A stretch of DNA of 36,342 nucleotides. Origin: CAYRVF01 sp964427535. Its GTDB lineage: Bacteria > Chloroflexota > Ktedonobacteria > Ktedonobacterales > JADMIN01. The position numbers and the translations under genes were made by a program. This document shows positions 1 through 8,089 of this stretch, in pieces (the stretch's first letter is position 1; the number at the start of each line of letters is the position of its first letter). The stretch lies in the NCBI GenBank assembly GCA_964427535.1, contig CAYRVF010000044.1, forward strand, positions 1-36,342, read 5' to 3'. The notes below the pieces were generated by a model. The model searched no databases, was not told the DNA's origin, and saw only the letters and a program-made list of their open reading frames with translations.

Positions 1-375
<375 letters not shown>

Positions 376-1070
376 TGCGTCAGTCCTTCCTAGATGTCGT
401 GTTCCTCGCTGCGCGCCGGAGTGGCACCGGCTACGACGAGACCTACGCTGCGCAGACGCCACACGGGGGAGGGAGCGCGAAAACGCTCCACACATTCGCT
501 GAACTGTCCATCGACGACTACGGGAACGCGCTACGTGACGCTACACAACCAATCACACAGAGAAGCGGTCTGGAATACGCCAGAAGACATGAGTCAGGAG
601 GACGAGAGGCACGGCGGCCTACGCGAGCGACCAGTGGAGGCGAAAAACGGCGCTCGGGGACAGCGCGGCGCAGCACGAGCGATCGGGCATCGAGTCGTCG
701 GAGGAGAACGGGTGCTCCGCACTGGGCGTGCGGAAAACAAGGGCACGAGCACGCATCTTCATCGGGGTCCGCTCCTCGTAGGAAACGAGCTACACTCCCG
801 GCGCCGGGCGTGCAGGCACGGACAATACGCGCCGCCGTGGCGATTTGTGGTCATAACTGTAGCACAATCCCCACTTGATGCAAATGTTCAACGATTGAAT
901 ATGCCAAAATCGCGTGGAGATCGCGACAGGCGAGCGGTTCGGACGGGCCAGAGTTGGCATGAAAGATGCCGCCTTGTGTGGAAGCGTGGCTGTTGACTGG
1001 CGCTCAGGGCCGAGCGTTGGATGTCACGCGGCGAAGCCTCGAGTCTGTGAAGAGCAAGGAGTGTATCCCT
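376..1070. other. Non-coding stretch between coxS-like gene and small acidic protein gene
   Basis: About 695 bases with no gene I can support. Open frames exist on the plus strand (for example 394-996), but their translations are Arg/His/Thr-rich with no recognisable motif and no ribosome-binding site, as expected of GC-rich non-coding DNA. The only notable element is a locally AT-rich patch near 870-912. The stretch should hold the promoters of the divergent genes at 375 and 1071. Confidence 0.6.
887..899. promoter_or_regulatory. Short perfect dyad TTCAA-CGA-TTGAA in an AT-rich patch
   Basis: A perfect 5-bp inverted repeat with a 3-bp centre sits in one of the few AT-rich patches of the region, between the divergent genes starting at 375 (minus) and 1071 (plus). 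It could be an operator. The arms are short enough for chance, so this is a weak call. Confidence 0.25.
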
Positions 1071-1598
1071 ATGCGCGACGACCAGTATGGTCAGAACGAC
1101 CCCAACAGTCCGATCTATCAGGACCAGGACGAACGCGGGGCGGTGGCCAATCAGGGCTCGTCCGGAGCAAGCGCGGACCCGAACGCGGTGGGCGATCCCT
1201 CTCAGGCCGTCGGCATGGACCGGGAGTGGGACGCCGATCAGGGCGCGCGACATGGCAATCAGTACGGCTCCGGCGGATACAACGATCCGACCCAGTCGGG
1301 CCAGCAATCCGTCTTCGGCCAGCAAGGAGCGATGGACCCAGGAACTCAGCAGTCATCCACTCCCTACAGCAACGATCCGGCCGGCCAGATGGGCAGCGGA
1401 ATGGATCAGTATTCCGCACAACAACAAGGCTCCGGTGGCCAGATGGGCGGCCAGGATACGGGCCAGTATGGTATGGGCAATCAGATGGACGCCAGAGAAG
1501 GTGAGCGGGACCCGAACATAGGCATGGGCAACCGTGGCGATCTCGAAGGCGGCTACGGCGGAAACCAGCCTGACGACGCAAGCGGCCAAGACATGTAG
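1071..1598 (+). CDS. Small hydrophilic Gln/Gly/Asp-rich, probably disordered protein
   Basis: A 175-residue protein starting MRDDQYGQND. The ATG at 1071 follows AAGGAG at 1056-1061, which is much better than the in-frame start further upstream. The sequence is almost entirely Gln, Gly, Asp, Asn, Ser and Met, with recurring short patterns such as GQMG, GQYG, GNQM and DPN, and very few hydrophobic residues. There is no signal peptide, membrane segment or folded domain that I recognise. Such composition is seen in hydrophilins and other stress-related or phase-separating proteins, but that is analogy only. It stands alone, with long non-coding DNA on both sides, and a small hairpin (AGCGT/ACGCT, 1609-1622) follows the stop. 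Function unknown. Confidence 0.7.
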   Translation: MRDDQYGQNDPNSPIYQDQDERGAVANQGSSGASADPNAVGDPSQAVGMDREWDADQGARHGNQYGSGGYNDPTQSGQQSVFGQQGAMDPGTQQSSTPYSNDPAGQMGSGMDQYSAQQQGSGGQMGGQDTGQYGMGNQMDAREGERDPNIGMGNRGDLEGGYGGNQPDDASGQDM

Positions 1599-2213
1599 GA
1601 CGGCGGCGAGCGTGAAGACGCTGTACGCTCGTAAGAAATAGCCCATCATCTGCGTAGTTAGTACGAGATTGGCATGACGACAGACATCTCTCGTCACGGG
1701 CACGCGTATACCTATAGCAGGCTCCCTTAACGTGCGGAGCACGCGCGCAGCCCGCGACCATATTCGCCACGAGAGTGCCTGCCGGCATGTCTGTTCGAGC
1801 GTTCCAGAGGCCAGCGCGGCACAACCCCCACGAGCGCCGCGCTGGCGAGAATGACTCCCGGCGAGAATCACGCGAGCATGGAGGATGCGTCGTCGCGCCG
1901 AGACCTGCTTCGCGTGGGAAGGGGGAGCGGATGCGCCGGGTCAGGGGACAGAATCGGTCGCCGTGGACCGATGCCACGCCAAGGCCGACCGTGCGACGCC
2001 AGCAGCGTGCGAGCGCGTCCGGCACGGAAGTAATCGGCCACATCTACGCCGTGGCGCAGCGTACCGTCCAGCGAACGGCGCGGCGGGCGCGCCGCCACGA
2101 GAGCCGTCCGCGGGCAAACAGGCAAACGGTGGCGGCCAGCCTCTCTATCACTGAGCGCTCGTACCGTGTTCCCATGCGCTCTCGGGTTCAAGCACTCGGG
2201 CGGCGTTCTTTCG

Positions 2214-2238
2214 AGTTAGTTTGGACGCTTGACTTACT
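2214..2238. promoter_or_regulatory. Candidate ROK operator: imperfect dyad AGTTAGT-n11-ACTTACT
   Basis: Two 7-bp arms match in 6 of 7 positions when one is reverse-complemented. The right arm overlaps the proposed -35 box of the ROK gene. ROK repressors such as XylR and NagC bind long spaced dyads and often repress their own genes, so this site would suit autoregulation. No equally clear copy was seen in front of the transporter gene at 3918, which weakens the case. Confidence 0.35.
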
Positions 2239-2258
2239 TGCCGAGCGTATGGTACAGT
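2229..2258 (+). promoter_or_regulatory. Candidate promoter of the ROK gene
   Basis: TTGACT at 2229-2234 and TACAGT at 2253-2258 are separated by 18 bases. The -10 box is preceded by TG (TGG-TACAGT), an extended -10 arrangement. The ATG lies 59 bases downstream. The same TATGGTACAGT string occurs before the gene at 21227. Confidence 0.5.
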
Positions 2259-2317
2259 CCCTCGCACCGGAAGGCACACCGCAATTCGTGCCCGCCGTAC
2301 TGTGGAGAGGCTCGCCG

Positions 2318-3718
2318 ATGAGCTACACCGTGAAGCGCCTAGTCCGCGATATGCGCTCCAGAGAGCGCGCCGCACGCGCCGACCAGCCAGCCCAGGGGGT
2401 CGACTTCCGCGACCTGCGGGAGCACAACCGCCTGCTCGTGCTCAACTGCGTGCGCGCGTATGGACCGCTCGCGCGTGTCGCCATCGCGCATCGCACCGGC
2501 CTCTCCCGCACGACCGTCAGTAGCATCATCGACGCGCTGCTGCACGAGGGCTTTGTTCGCGAGGGCAGCACCGTCAGCGCCGCCCCTGGTGGCGGCAGAC
2601 GCGCCATTCTGGTCCACTTCAATGCCGAGGCCGGGCGCATTCTCGGCGTGGATATGGGGCGCACCCACTACACCCTGCTGCTGACCAACCTCTCCGCCGA
2701 TATCCTCGCGGGCCGGTCGGGTGCGCTCGACGCCGATCTCGGTCCAGACGTCTGTGTGCCGATCTTACTGCGAGCCATCCGTGCGCTCGTCGCCGACGAG
2801 GGGCTCACCTGGGAGGCGATCGCCGGCATCGGGCTGGGCATACCGGGTCCGCTCGACGCACGCACGCATACGCTGCACGTGCCGCCACGTATGCCCGGCT
2901 GGGACGGCATCGACATTCAGCAGATTCTCTCGCGCGAGCTGCACGTGCCGACCTATGTCGAGAACGACGCCAATCTGGGCGCGCTCGGCGAGGCTCGCTA
3001 CGGCGCCGGGCGTGGCATCAGCGACATGGCCTACGTGAAGATCGGCACCGGCATCGGCTGCGGCCTCGTCCTGAACGGGCAGTTTTACCGGGGGAGCACG
3101 GGCAGCGCTGGTGAGCTGGGCCATGTCACCCTCGACTCCAACGGCCCGGCGTGCGACTGTGGCAACCGCGGCTGCCTCGAAGTCTTCGCCGGTGGCCCCG
3201 CGATTCTCGACGACGCCCGCAAGGGCCTCTCGCTCGCCACGCGCCACACGCCAGCGACCACGGCCGTGTTCCCGTCCCAGCTCAACGATCTCGCCGACGT
3301 CGTGTATGCTGCACAAAACGGGAATGCGGCATGCGTGGCCGCGATCGAGGCGGCGGGCGAGCGCATCGGCGTCGCGCTGGCCGGCCTCATTAATCTCTTC
3401 AACCCGTCCGTCATTCTGGTCGACGGCGGAGTTGCCCGGGCGGGCGAGCTGCTGCTCGCTCCGTTGCGCCGCACCGCGGCGGCCCGAAGTCTGCCCGCTG
3501 CCTGGGCGCGCACCGCCATTCTCCCCGGCAAGCTGGGTGAGAATGCGATCGCGCTGGGCGCGGTGACGACCGTCATCGATGCCGCCTTCCGTATGCCGAG
3601 TGTCGCCACAGCCGCCGCGAGTGACGGTTGGCGAGCGGAGCACGCGCTCTCGAGTGCGAGCGCGCCCCTCGGCGCGGGAGAGAGTTCTGACACCTCTGCG
3701 TTGCCGGCGTCGCCGTGA
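2318..3718 (+). CDS. ROK-family transcriptional regulator (XylR/NagC type)
   Basis: A 466-residue regulator that probably represses the adjacent sugar-transport operon until a sugar binds. An N-terminal winged helix-turn-helix lies at about residues 30-90 (segment beginning DLREHNRLLVLNCV, recognition region GLSRTTVSSIID). It is followed by the sugar-kinase-fold ROK domain: phosphate-binding motif ILGVDMGRTHY, substrate motif around VENDANLGALGEA, and the zinc signature ELGH...CDCGNRGCLE. The ATG at 2318 follows GGAGAGG at 2304-2310. The C-terminus carries an extra Ala/Ser-rich tail of about 45 residues. The gene precedes the sugar ABC operon by 199 bases in the same direction. The HTH plus its position indicate a regulator rather than a glucokinase. 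The ligand is unknown; xylose or a related monosaccharide is an inference from the neighbour. Confidence 0.93.
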   Translation: MSYTVKRLVRDMRSRERAARADQPAQGVDFRDLREHNRLLVLNCVRAYGPLARVAIAHRTGLSRTTVSSIIDALLHEGFVREGSTVSAAPGGGRRAILVHFNAEAGRILGVDMGRTHYTLLLTNLSADILAGRSGALDADLGPDVCVPILLRAIRALVADEGLTWEAIAGIGLGIPGPLDARTHTLHVPPRMPGWDGIDIQQILSRELHVPTYVENDANLGALGEARYGAGRGISDMAYVKIGTGIGCGLVLNGQFYRGSTGSAGELGHVTLDSNGPACDCGNRGCLEVFAGGPAILDDARKGLSLATRHTPATTAVFPSQLNDLADVVYAAQNGNAACVAAIEAAGERIGVALAGLINLFNPSVILVDGGVARAGELLLAPLRRTAAARSLPAAWARTAILPGKLGENAIALGAVTTVIDAAFRMPSVATAAASDGWRAEHALSSASAPLGAGESSDTSALPASP

Positions 3719-3917
3719 CGCCGGTCGTTGCACTCGCACATGTCTCGGGCCGCGCCAGGGGCCACATGCATCCGCATGATTGGCCGGCTCGCAACAGAAA
3801 GGGGGGACGCGGGTACGCATCTCTACCGTGACGCACTCGTCACCGTTTCATCGCGCTGAGTCTCGGTATTCCAGTTTTGTCTCACAGGTTCTATCCAGGA
3901 AATGGAGAGCACTGACG

Positions 3918-5075
3918 ATGCAGTCAACGCGTTTCTCCCGCAAGGGGGTCGCCGCGAGCGCGTTTCTCGGGACCGCGCTGATCGCGGGCGTCCTTGCCGG
4001 TTGCGGCAGCAGCAGCACCGGCACTAGCAGCACCTCGGGCAGCGGGGCCTTCTCGGCCGCACAGGGCTGCACCAAGGTCGGCGTTCTGTTGCCAGAGACG
4101 AACTCCTCGCCCCGCTGGGAGGCGAAGGACCATCCGTTGCTGGTCGCCGCCATCAAGAAGTATCTGCCGAACGCGACCATCGACTACACCAACGCTAATG
4201 GCAGCGCGGACACGCAGCAGAGCCAGGCCGAGACCGACCTGACGAAGGGCGACTGCATCCTGGTCGTGGCGCCGTCCGACGCGAACCAGGCAGCAGCCAT
4301 CGTGGCGAAGGCGAAGGCGCAGAAGGTGCCGGTCGTCTCGTATGATCGTCTCATCAACAGCTCCGACCTCGCCTACTACGTCTCGTTCGACAACGTCAAA
4401 GTGGGCCAGCTGCAGGGCCAGTACGTCGCGGATCACTACCAGGACTTCGCGAACGGCCACGCCACCCCGCTGAACACGGTGTTCATCAAGGGCTCGCAGA
4501 CCGACAACAACGCCATCCTGTTCGCGCAGGGCGCGCACTCGGCCATCGACCCGCTGGTGACCAGCGGCAAGCTCAAGAATGTCTATGAGACGTACACCCC
4601 CAACTGGGACCCGCCAACAGCCGAGTCCGAGATGGAGGCGGCGCTGACGCAGACCAACAACAACATCCAGATCGCCTATGTCTCGAATGACGACATGGCG
4701 GGTACGTCCATCCAGGCGCTCAAGGCGCAGCACCTCGACGGTAAAGTGCTGGTTACCGGCCAGGACGCGACCGTTCCTGGGCTGCAGCGCGTCCTTGAGG
4801 GCACGCAGGCCATGACCGTCTACAAGGCGATCACCAAGGAAGCCGATGCCACCGGCCAGCTCGTCGCCGCGCTGAGCAAGGGCTCCGACACGTCGACCCT
4901 GGCGAGCGCGCAGACCAAGACGCCGGGCGGCGCGGAGATCAAGTCGGTGCTTGAGACTCCGGTTGCGATCGATAAGTCGAACGTCTCGGTCGTCATCAAC
5001 GACGGCTTCGCGACGAAGAGCGACGTCTGCTCGGGCCTGCCCGCGGGCACGAACACCAACGGACTCTGCAGCTAG
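3918..5075 (+). CDS. xylF: Monosaccharide ABC transporter substrate-binding lipoprotein, XylF-like
   Basis: The extracytoplasmic sugar receptor of a CUT2-type transporter, 385 residues. A signal peptide ends in the lipobox LAGC, with the lipid-modified Cys at about residue 29, followed by a Ser/Thr/Gly linker. The periplasmic-binding fold starts at about residue 50 (CTKVGVLLPETNSSPRW). Stretches strongly recall E. coli XylF: VPVVSYDRLIN, YYVSFDNVKVGQLQ, GSQTDNNAILF, VSNDDMAG, GQDATVPGLQRV and GTQAMTVYKAI. The ATG at 3918 is preceded by a purine-rich GGAAATGGAGAG segment; an earlier in-frame start would spoil the signal peptide. It is first in the transporter operon and is separated from the ATPase gene by 293 bases holding a hairpin. 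Specificity for xylose is likely but not proven. Confidence 0.92.
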   Translation: MQSTRFSRKGVAASAFLGTALIAGVLAGCGSSSTGTSSTSGSGAFSAAQGCTKVGVLLPETNSSPRWEAKDHPLLVAAIKKYLPNATIDYTNANGSADTQQSQAETDLTKGDCILVVAPSDANQAAAIVAKAKAQKVPVVSYDRLINSSDLAYYVSFDNVKVGQLQGQYVADHYQDFANGHATPLNTVFIKGSQTDNNAILFAQGAHSAIDPLVTSGKLKNVYETYTPNWDPPTAESEMEAALTQTNNNIQIAYVSNDDMAGTSIQALKAQHLDGKVLVTGQDATVPGLQRVLEGTQAMTVYKAITKEADATGQLVAALSKGSDTSTLASAQTKTPGGAEIKSVLETPVAIDKSNVSVVINDGFATKSDVCSGLPAGTNTNGLCS

Positions 5076-5092
5076 TAGTCGTTCTCTAGTTC

Positions 5093-5131
5093 GCTGGGCA
5101 GGCTTCGAGAGCGATCTCGGGCTTGCCCAGC
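5093..5131 (+). terminator. Intercistronic hairpin after the xylF-like gene
   Basis: Arms GCTGGGCAGGC and GCTTGCCCAGC pair with one mismatch, and CGAGA/TCTCG pairs within the loop. No T-run follows. Located 18 bases after the stop codon, it could partly terminate transcription or protect the upstream mRNA. Either would give more binding protein than ATPase and permease, as in other sugar ABC operons. Confidence 0.5.
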
Positions 5132-5368
5132 ACGCGATCACATCCATCGCCGGAAGAGACATCCGCACGCTCTTCTGGCCGGATGCGCGCCGGGGATCGC
5201 GGGAGCATCGGGCAGCCGACATGCATTTGACTGCACCAATGTCCCGTGAACATCCCTGGCGCGCGGTCATTTTAGCGGATACCATACAGGCGATGGGAGT
5301 CTGTACGGGAGTCACTCCCCCACGTCCCAGCTCCACCGTCTGAGTTGATCTCATTGCGGAGGTCTCGC

Positions 5369-6211
5369 ATGGCTGAGCAAGCCAATGACCGCACGGCGAG
5401 CGACGGCGCGGCCTTTTCCCCGAACGGGGGCCGTGGCGTCCCCACACTTGAGTTACGCAACATTAGTAAGTCGTTCGGCGCCGTGCAAGCGCTGCGAGGC
5501 GTCGACTTTGAGGTCTATGACGGCGAAGTTGTCGGGCTCGTGGGCGACAATGGCGCGGGCAAATCGACCCTCATCAAAACGATCGCGGGCGTGAATATAC
5601 CAGATACTGGCGAGATCTTCGTCGAAGGCAAGAAAGTCAGCATCAATAGCCCGCAGGACTCCAACAAACTCGGCATCGAGACGGTCTATCAGGATCTCGC
5701 GCTCTGCGACAATCTCGACGTCGTCAATAACCTCTTCCTCGGCCGCGAAGAGGGCCTGGGCACGCTCCCACTATTCCGTCCGCTGCGCGAGAATGACATG
5801 GAGCGCCAGGCAAACAACGTCTTGAAGCAGCTCGACGTGAAGATTCCCTCTGTGCGCGTGCCTGTGGCCTCGCTCTCCGGTGGCCAGCGGCAGTCCATCG
5901 CCGTCGCCAAGACCATTCTGCGCAAGGCGAAGGTCGTGCTGCTCGACGAGCCGACCGCCGCGCTCGGAGTCGCGCAAACACGCCAGGTGCTCAACCTCAT
6001 CAAGCGATTGCGCGACCAAGGGCTGGCCGTCGTGGTGATCTCGCACAACCTGTCCGACGTCTTCGAGGTCTGCGACCGAGTCATCGTCATGCGCCTGGGT
6101 CGGCGTGTGGCGACGTTTGACATCAAGACGACGACCAGTGAGAGGGTGGTCGGGGCGATTACTGGCGCGGAGTTCGGCGACCCCGTCGCCGAAGAGACGC
6201 AGGGAGTGTAA
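5369..6211 (+). CDS. Sugar ABC transporter ATP-binding protein, single nucleotide-binding domain (FrcA/XylG-like)
   Basis: The ATPase that powers sugar import, 280 residues. Visible motifs are Walker A GDNGAGKST, Q-loop in ETVYQDLALCDNL (typical of CUT2 ATPases), signature LSGGQRQS, Walker B VVLLDEPTAALG and switch His in VISHN. CUT2 ATPases such as XylG and RbsA are usually about 500 residues with two fused domains. This one has a single domain and should work as a homodimer. The ATG at 5369 follows GCGGAGG by 6 bases; a TTG at 5345 has no good ribosome-binding site. The stop is 3 bases before the permease ATG, so the two are translationally coupled. Confidence 0.93.
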   Translation: MAEQANDRTASDGAAFSPNGGRGVPTLELRNISKSFGAVQALRGVDFEVYDGEVVGLVGDNGAGKSTLIKTIAGVNIPDTGEIFVEGKKVSINSPQDSNKLGIETVYQDLALCDNLDVVNNLFLGREEGLGTLPLFRPLRENDMERQANNVLKQLDVKIPSVRVPVASLSGGQRQSIAVAKTILRKAKVVLLDEPTAALGVAQTRQVLNLIKRLRDQGLAVVVISHNLSDVFEVCDRVIVMRLGRRVATFDIKTTTSERVVGAITGAEFGDPVAEETQGV

Positions 6212-6214
6212 ACC

Positions 6215-7438
6215 ATGAGCAGCGAGGTAGTGAAAGCCCAGCCGCCTGCCACAGGGGCGCCTGAGACTGAGCCAAAGTCTCCGTTGGCCGCTGTCACCAA
6301 ATACCTGCGCGGCGACCTGGGCCAGATCCCTGTCTTTCTGACGCTGGTCGTCATCGCCGTCTTCTTTCAGGTGCAGAGCCACGGGCTGTTTCTCAGCCCG
6401 CGCAACCTGAGTAACCTGCTGCTGCAGATCGCGACGATCGCGGCGCTCGCGCTGGGCGAGGTCTTCGTTCTGCTGATCGGCGAGATTGACCTGTCGCTCT
6501 CGGCGGTGGCGTACACCTGCGGCGCGATCATGGTCGTGCTCTCGGTCCGTTCTGGTTGGCCAGCGGTGCCCGCGCTAATCGCCGGGCTGGTGGCGGGCGT
6601 CGTCATCGGGCTGATCAACGGGTTTTTCATCTCCGTCCTGCGGGTGCCGTCGTTCATCGTCACCCTCGCGGCGTTCATCTTCTACTCCGGCCTCGTATTG
6701 CACATTCTGCTGCCGCAGCAGAGCATCATCCTCACCGACAACACACTCGGGGGACTCGCTGCCGACTACCTCCCGTCAGCGCTTGGCTGGGGCCTCCCAA
6801 TCATTGGACTCGCGCTCTATATCTTCGGTCTGTTCAGCAACCGCTTCTCGCGCCAGCGTGACGGGCTGGTGTTGCCCCCCATCTGGGTCGACATCCTGCG
6901 CGCGGTAGTAGCGGCGGTGATTGTGGTCGTAGTGGTCGGGGTGCTCGAATCGTATCTGGGCGTGCCGATCTCGACGGCGATTGTGGTCGCGTTGATCGTG
7001 CTGTTCTGGCTGATCACGCGCTTCACCCCATACGGGCGCCACATCTACGCTGTCGGCGGCAACGCCGAGGCCTCGCGCCGCGCGGGTATCGGCGTCGTCG
7101 GCATTCGCATGTCGATCTTCATCCTGGCCGCGCTGCTGGCGGCGGTCGGCGGCATTCTGGAGGCCTCGCGCACGGTCTCTGGCTCGGCCTCCATCGACCA
7201 GTCGCTGCTGCTGCGCGCGATCGCGGCAGCGGTCATCGGCGGCGTCAGCCTGTTCGGCGGGCGCGGGTCGGTCTGGGCGGTGGTGCTCGGCTCGCTGATC
7301 ATCGGCAGCCTGGAAAACGGCCTGGCGCTGCTCGGACAGAACACCGACATCCGCTTCATGGTTGAGGGTGCCGTGCTGCTCTTCGCGGTCACGGTCGACG
7401 CGCTCATCCGGCGGCGCAGCGCGGTCCAGGGCCGCTAA
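6215..7438 (+). CDS. xylH: Sugar ABC transporter permease, XylH-like
   Basis: The inner-membrane channel of the CUT2 sugar importer, 407 residues, with about ten or more hydrophobic segments. The family signature is clear: FLSPRNLSNLLLQIATIAALALGEVFVLLIGEIDLSLSA is split over the first membrane segments, and TPYGRHIYAVGGNAEASRRAGI forms the cytoplasmic coupling region. The central stretch around residues 190-260, with an additional charged loop (FSNRFSRQRDG) and extra hydrophobic segments, is typical of the longer XylH-type permeases rather than RbsC. The ATG at 6215 lies 3 bases after the ATPase stop, with GGGAG upstream. It ends the operon; a strong hairpin follows at 7463-7500. Confidence 0.93.
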   Translation: MSSEVVKAQPPATGAPETEPKSPLAAVTKYLRGDLGQIPVFLTLVVIAVFFQVQSHGLFLSPRNLSNLLLQIATIAALALGEVFVLLIGEIDLSLSAVAYTCGAIMVVLSVRSGWPAVPALIAGLVAGVVIGLINGFFISVLRVPSFIVTLAAFIFYSGLVLHILLPQQSIILTDNTLGGLAADYLPSALGWGLPIIGLALYIFGLFSNRFSRQRDGLVLPPIWVDILRAVVAAVIVVVVVGVLESYLGVPISTAIVVALIVLFWLITRFTPYGRHIYAVGGNAEASRRAGIGVVGIRMSIFILAALLAAVGGILEASRTVSGSASIDQSLLLRAIAAAVIGGVSLFGGRGSVWAVVLGSLIIGSLENGLALLGQNTDIRFMVEGAVLLFAVTVDALIRRRSAVQGR

Positions 7439-7462
7439 CTCACGCCACGTGCGCGCGTGTCA

Positions 7463-7500
7463 CGTACGCCCGGAACGTCCTCTTGGACGCCGGGCGTACG
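7463..7500 (+). terminator. Strong hairpin terminator after the sugar-transport operon
   Basis: Arms CGTACGCCCGG and CCGGGCGTACG pair perfectly over 11 bp and enclose a second stem, CGTCC-TCTT-GGACG, with only an AA bulge. The element starts 24 bases after the permease stop and ends 36 bases before the rhodanese ATG. There is no long T-tract, only GTTTC shortly after, so termination may be incomplete and the rhodanese gene could be read through. Confidence 0.65.
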
Positions 7501-7536
7501 CGCGTGTTTCATCCTAATTGGGAGGGCTCAAACCCA

Positions 7537-7905
7537 ATGGCAGGGCAGCCACAAAACACCAACAGCAATGCGATACCCGAGATTGGCGTGCGCGAGGCAT
7601 ATGACCGCCTCACCGCGAACGAGGGCGAGGGCCAGACCGCGCTGGTGGACGTGCGCGAAGTCTGGGAGTTCCAGGAGGGCCACGCCAGCGGCGCCACCAA
7701 TGTGCCGCTCAGCCAGCTCGTCCAGCGCGTGAACGAGATTCCGCGCGACCGTGAGGTGCTGCTCATCTGCCACCTCGGCAGCAGGAGCATGGAGGCGGCG
7801 AAGTTCCTGCGGCGGCAGGGCATCGAGCGCGTCGTCAACATTGACGGCGGCACCGACGCCTGGGAGTCCGCTGGCCTGCCGATGCGGCGCGGCGATGCGG
7901 ACTAG
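7537..7905 (+). CDS. Single-domain rhodanese-like sulfurtransferase
   Basis: A 122-residue stand-alone rhodanese domain, GlpE/PspE-like in size. It likely moves sulfane sulphur via a cysteine persulphide, in the cytoplasm (no signal peptide). Markers are ALVDVREVWEFQEGHASGATNVPL (quoted loosely; the key element is the DVRE box), the active loop CHLGSRS with nucleophile Cys78, and the C-terminal motif NIDGGTDAW. The six-residue active loop fits sulphur rather than phosphate chemistry. The ATG at 7537 follows GGGAGG at 7520-7525. It has no obvious functional link to the sugar operon before it. The physiological substrate cannot be deduced. Confidence 0.92.
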   Translation: MAGQPQNTNSNAIPEIGVREAYDRLTANEGEGQTALVDVREVWEFQEGHASGATNVPLSQLVQRVNEIPRDREVLLICHLGSRSMEAAKFLRRQGIERVVNIDGGTDAWESAGLPMRRGDAD

Positions 7906-8089
7906 ACCTCTGCCAGGCCGTCGCAGGTCGCGGCGGGTCGGGGCGTGTGAGGTATGCGCAGCCCCGACAGAGCACTAGCCAGGAAGCGCCCTCCGTTTTA
8001 CTCTCCAGCCGCTCGTTCGTCACAACAGTGGAACCGACCGTGCAGTGCGCGAGGTTCGACTGTGGCTGACGAACGAAGGGGAGGCGGAG

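Larger units (their letters stand above)
1599..2317. other. Long upstream region of the ROK regulator gene, no gene seen
   Basis: About 719 bases. An open frame continuous with the ROK gene reaches back to 1775. Its translation is Arg-rich and unlike any ROK N-terminus, and a good ribosome-binding site lies at the internal ATG at 2318. I therefore treat it as non-coding except for the promoter/operator described at 2214-2258 and the small hairpin at 1609-1622. Confidence 0.6.

Noticed and set aside
394..996. 200-codon open frame on the plus strand between the first two genes
   Set aside because: No ribosome-binding site, Arg/His-rich translation without motifs, and overlapping open frames in other phases, as expected of GC-rich non-coding DNA.
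1775..2317. In-frame upstream extension of the ROK gene (181 codons)
   Set aside because: Translation is Arg-rich and unlike ROK proteins, and a promoter plus good ribosome-binding site point to the ATG at 2318.
3924..5447. 507-codon minus-strand frame opposite the xylF-like gene
   Set aside because: Shadow of the binding-protein gene, which has a signal peptide, lipobox and XylF motifs.
7463..7500. Operator for the rhodanese gene
   Set aside because: The perfect nested hairpin right after the permease stop fits a terminator better; no promoter was seen downstream of it.
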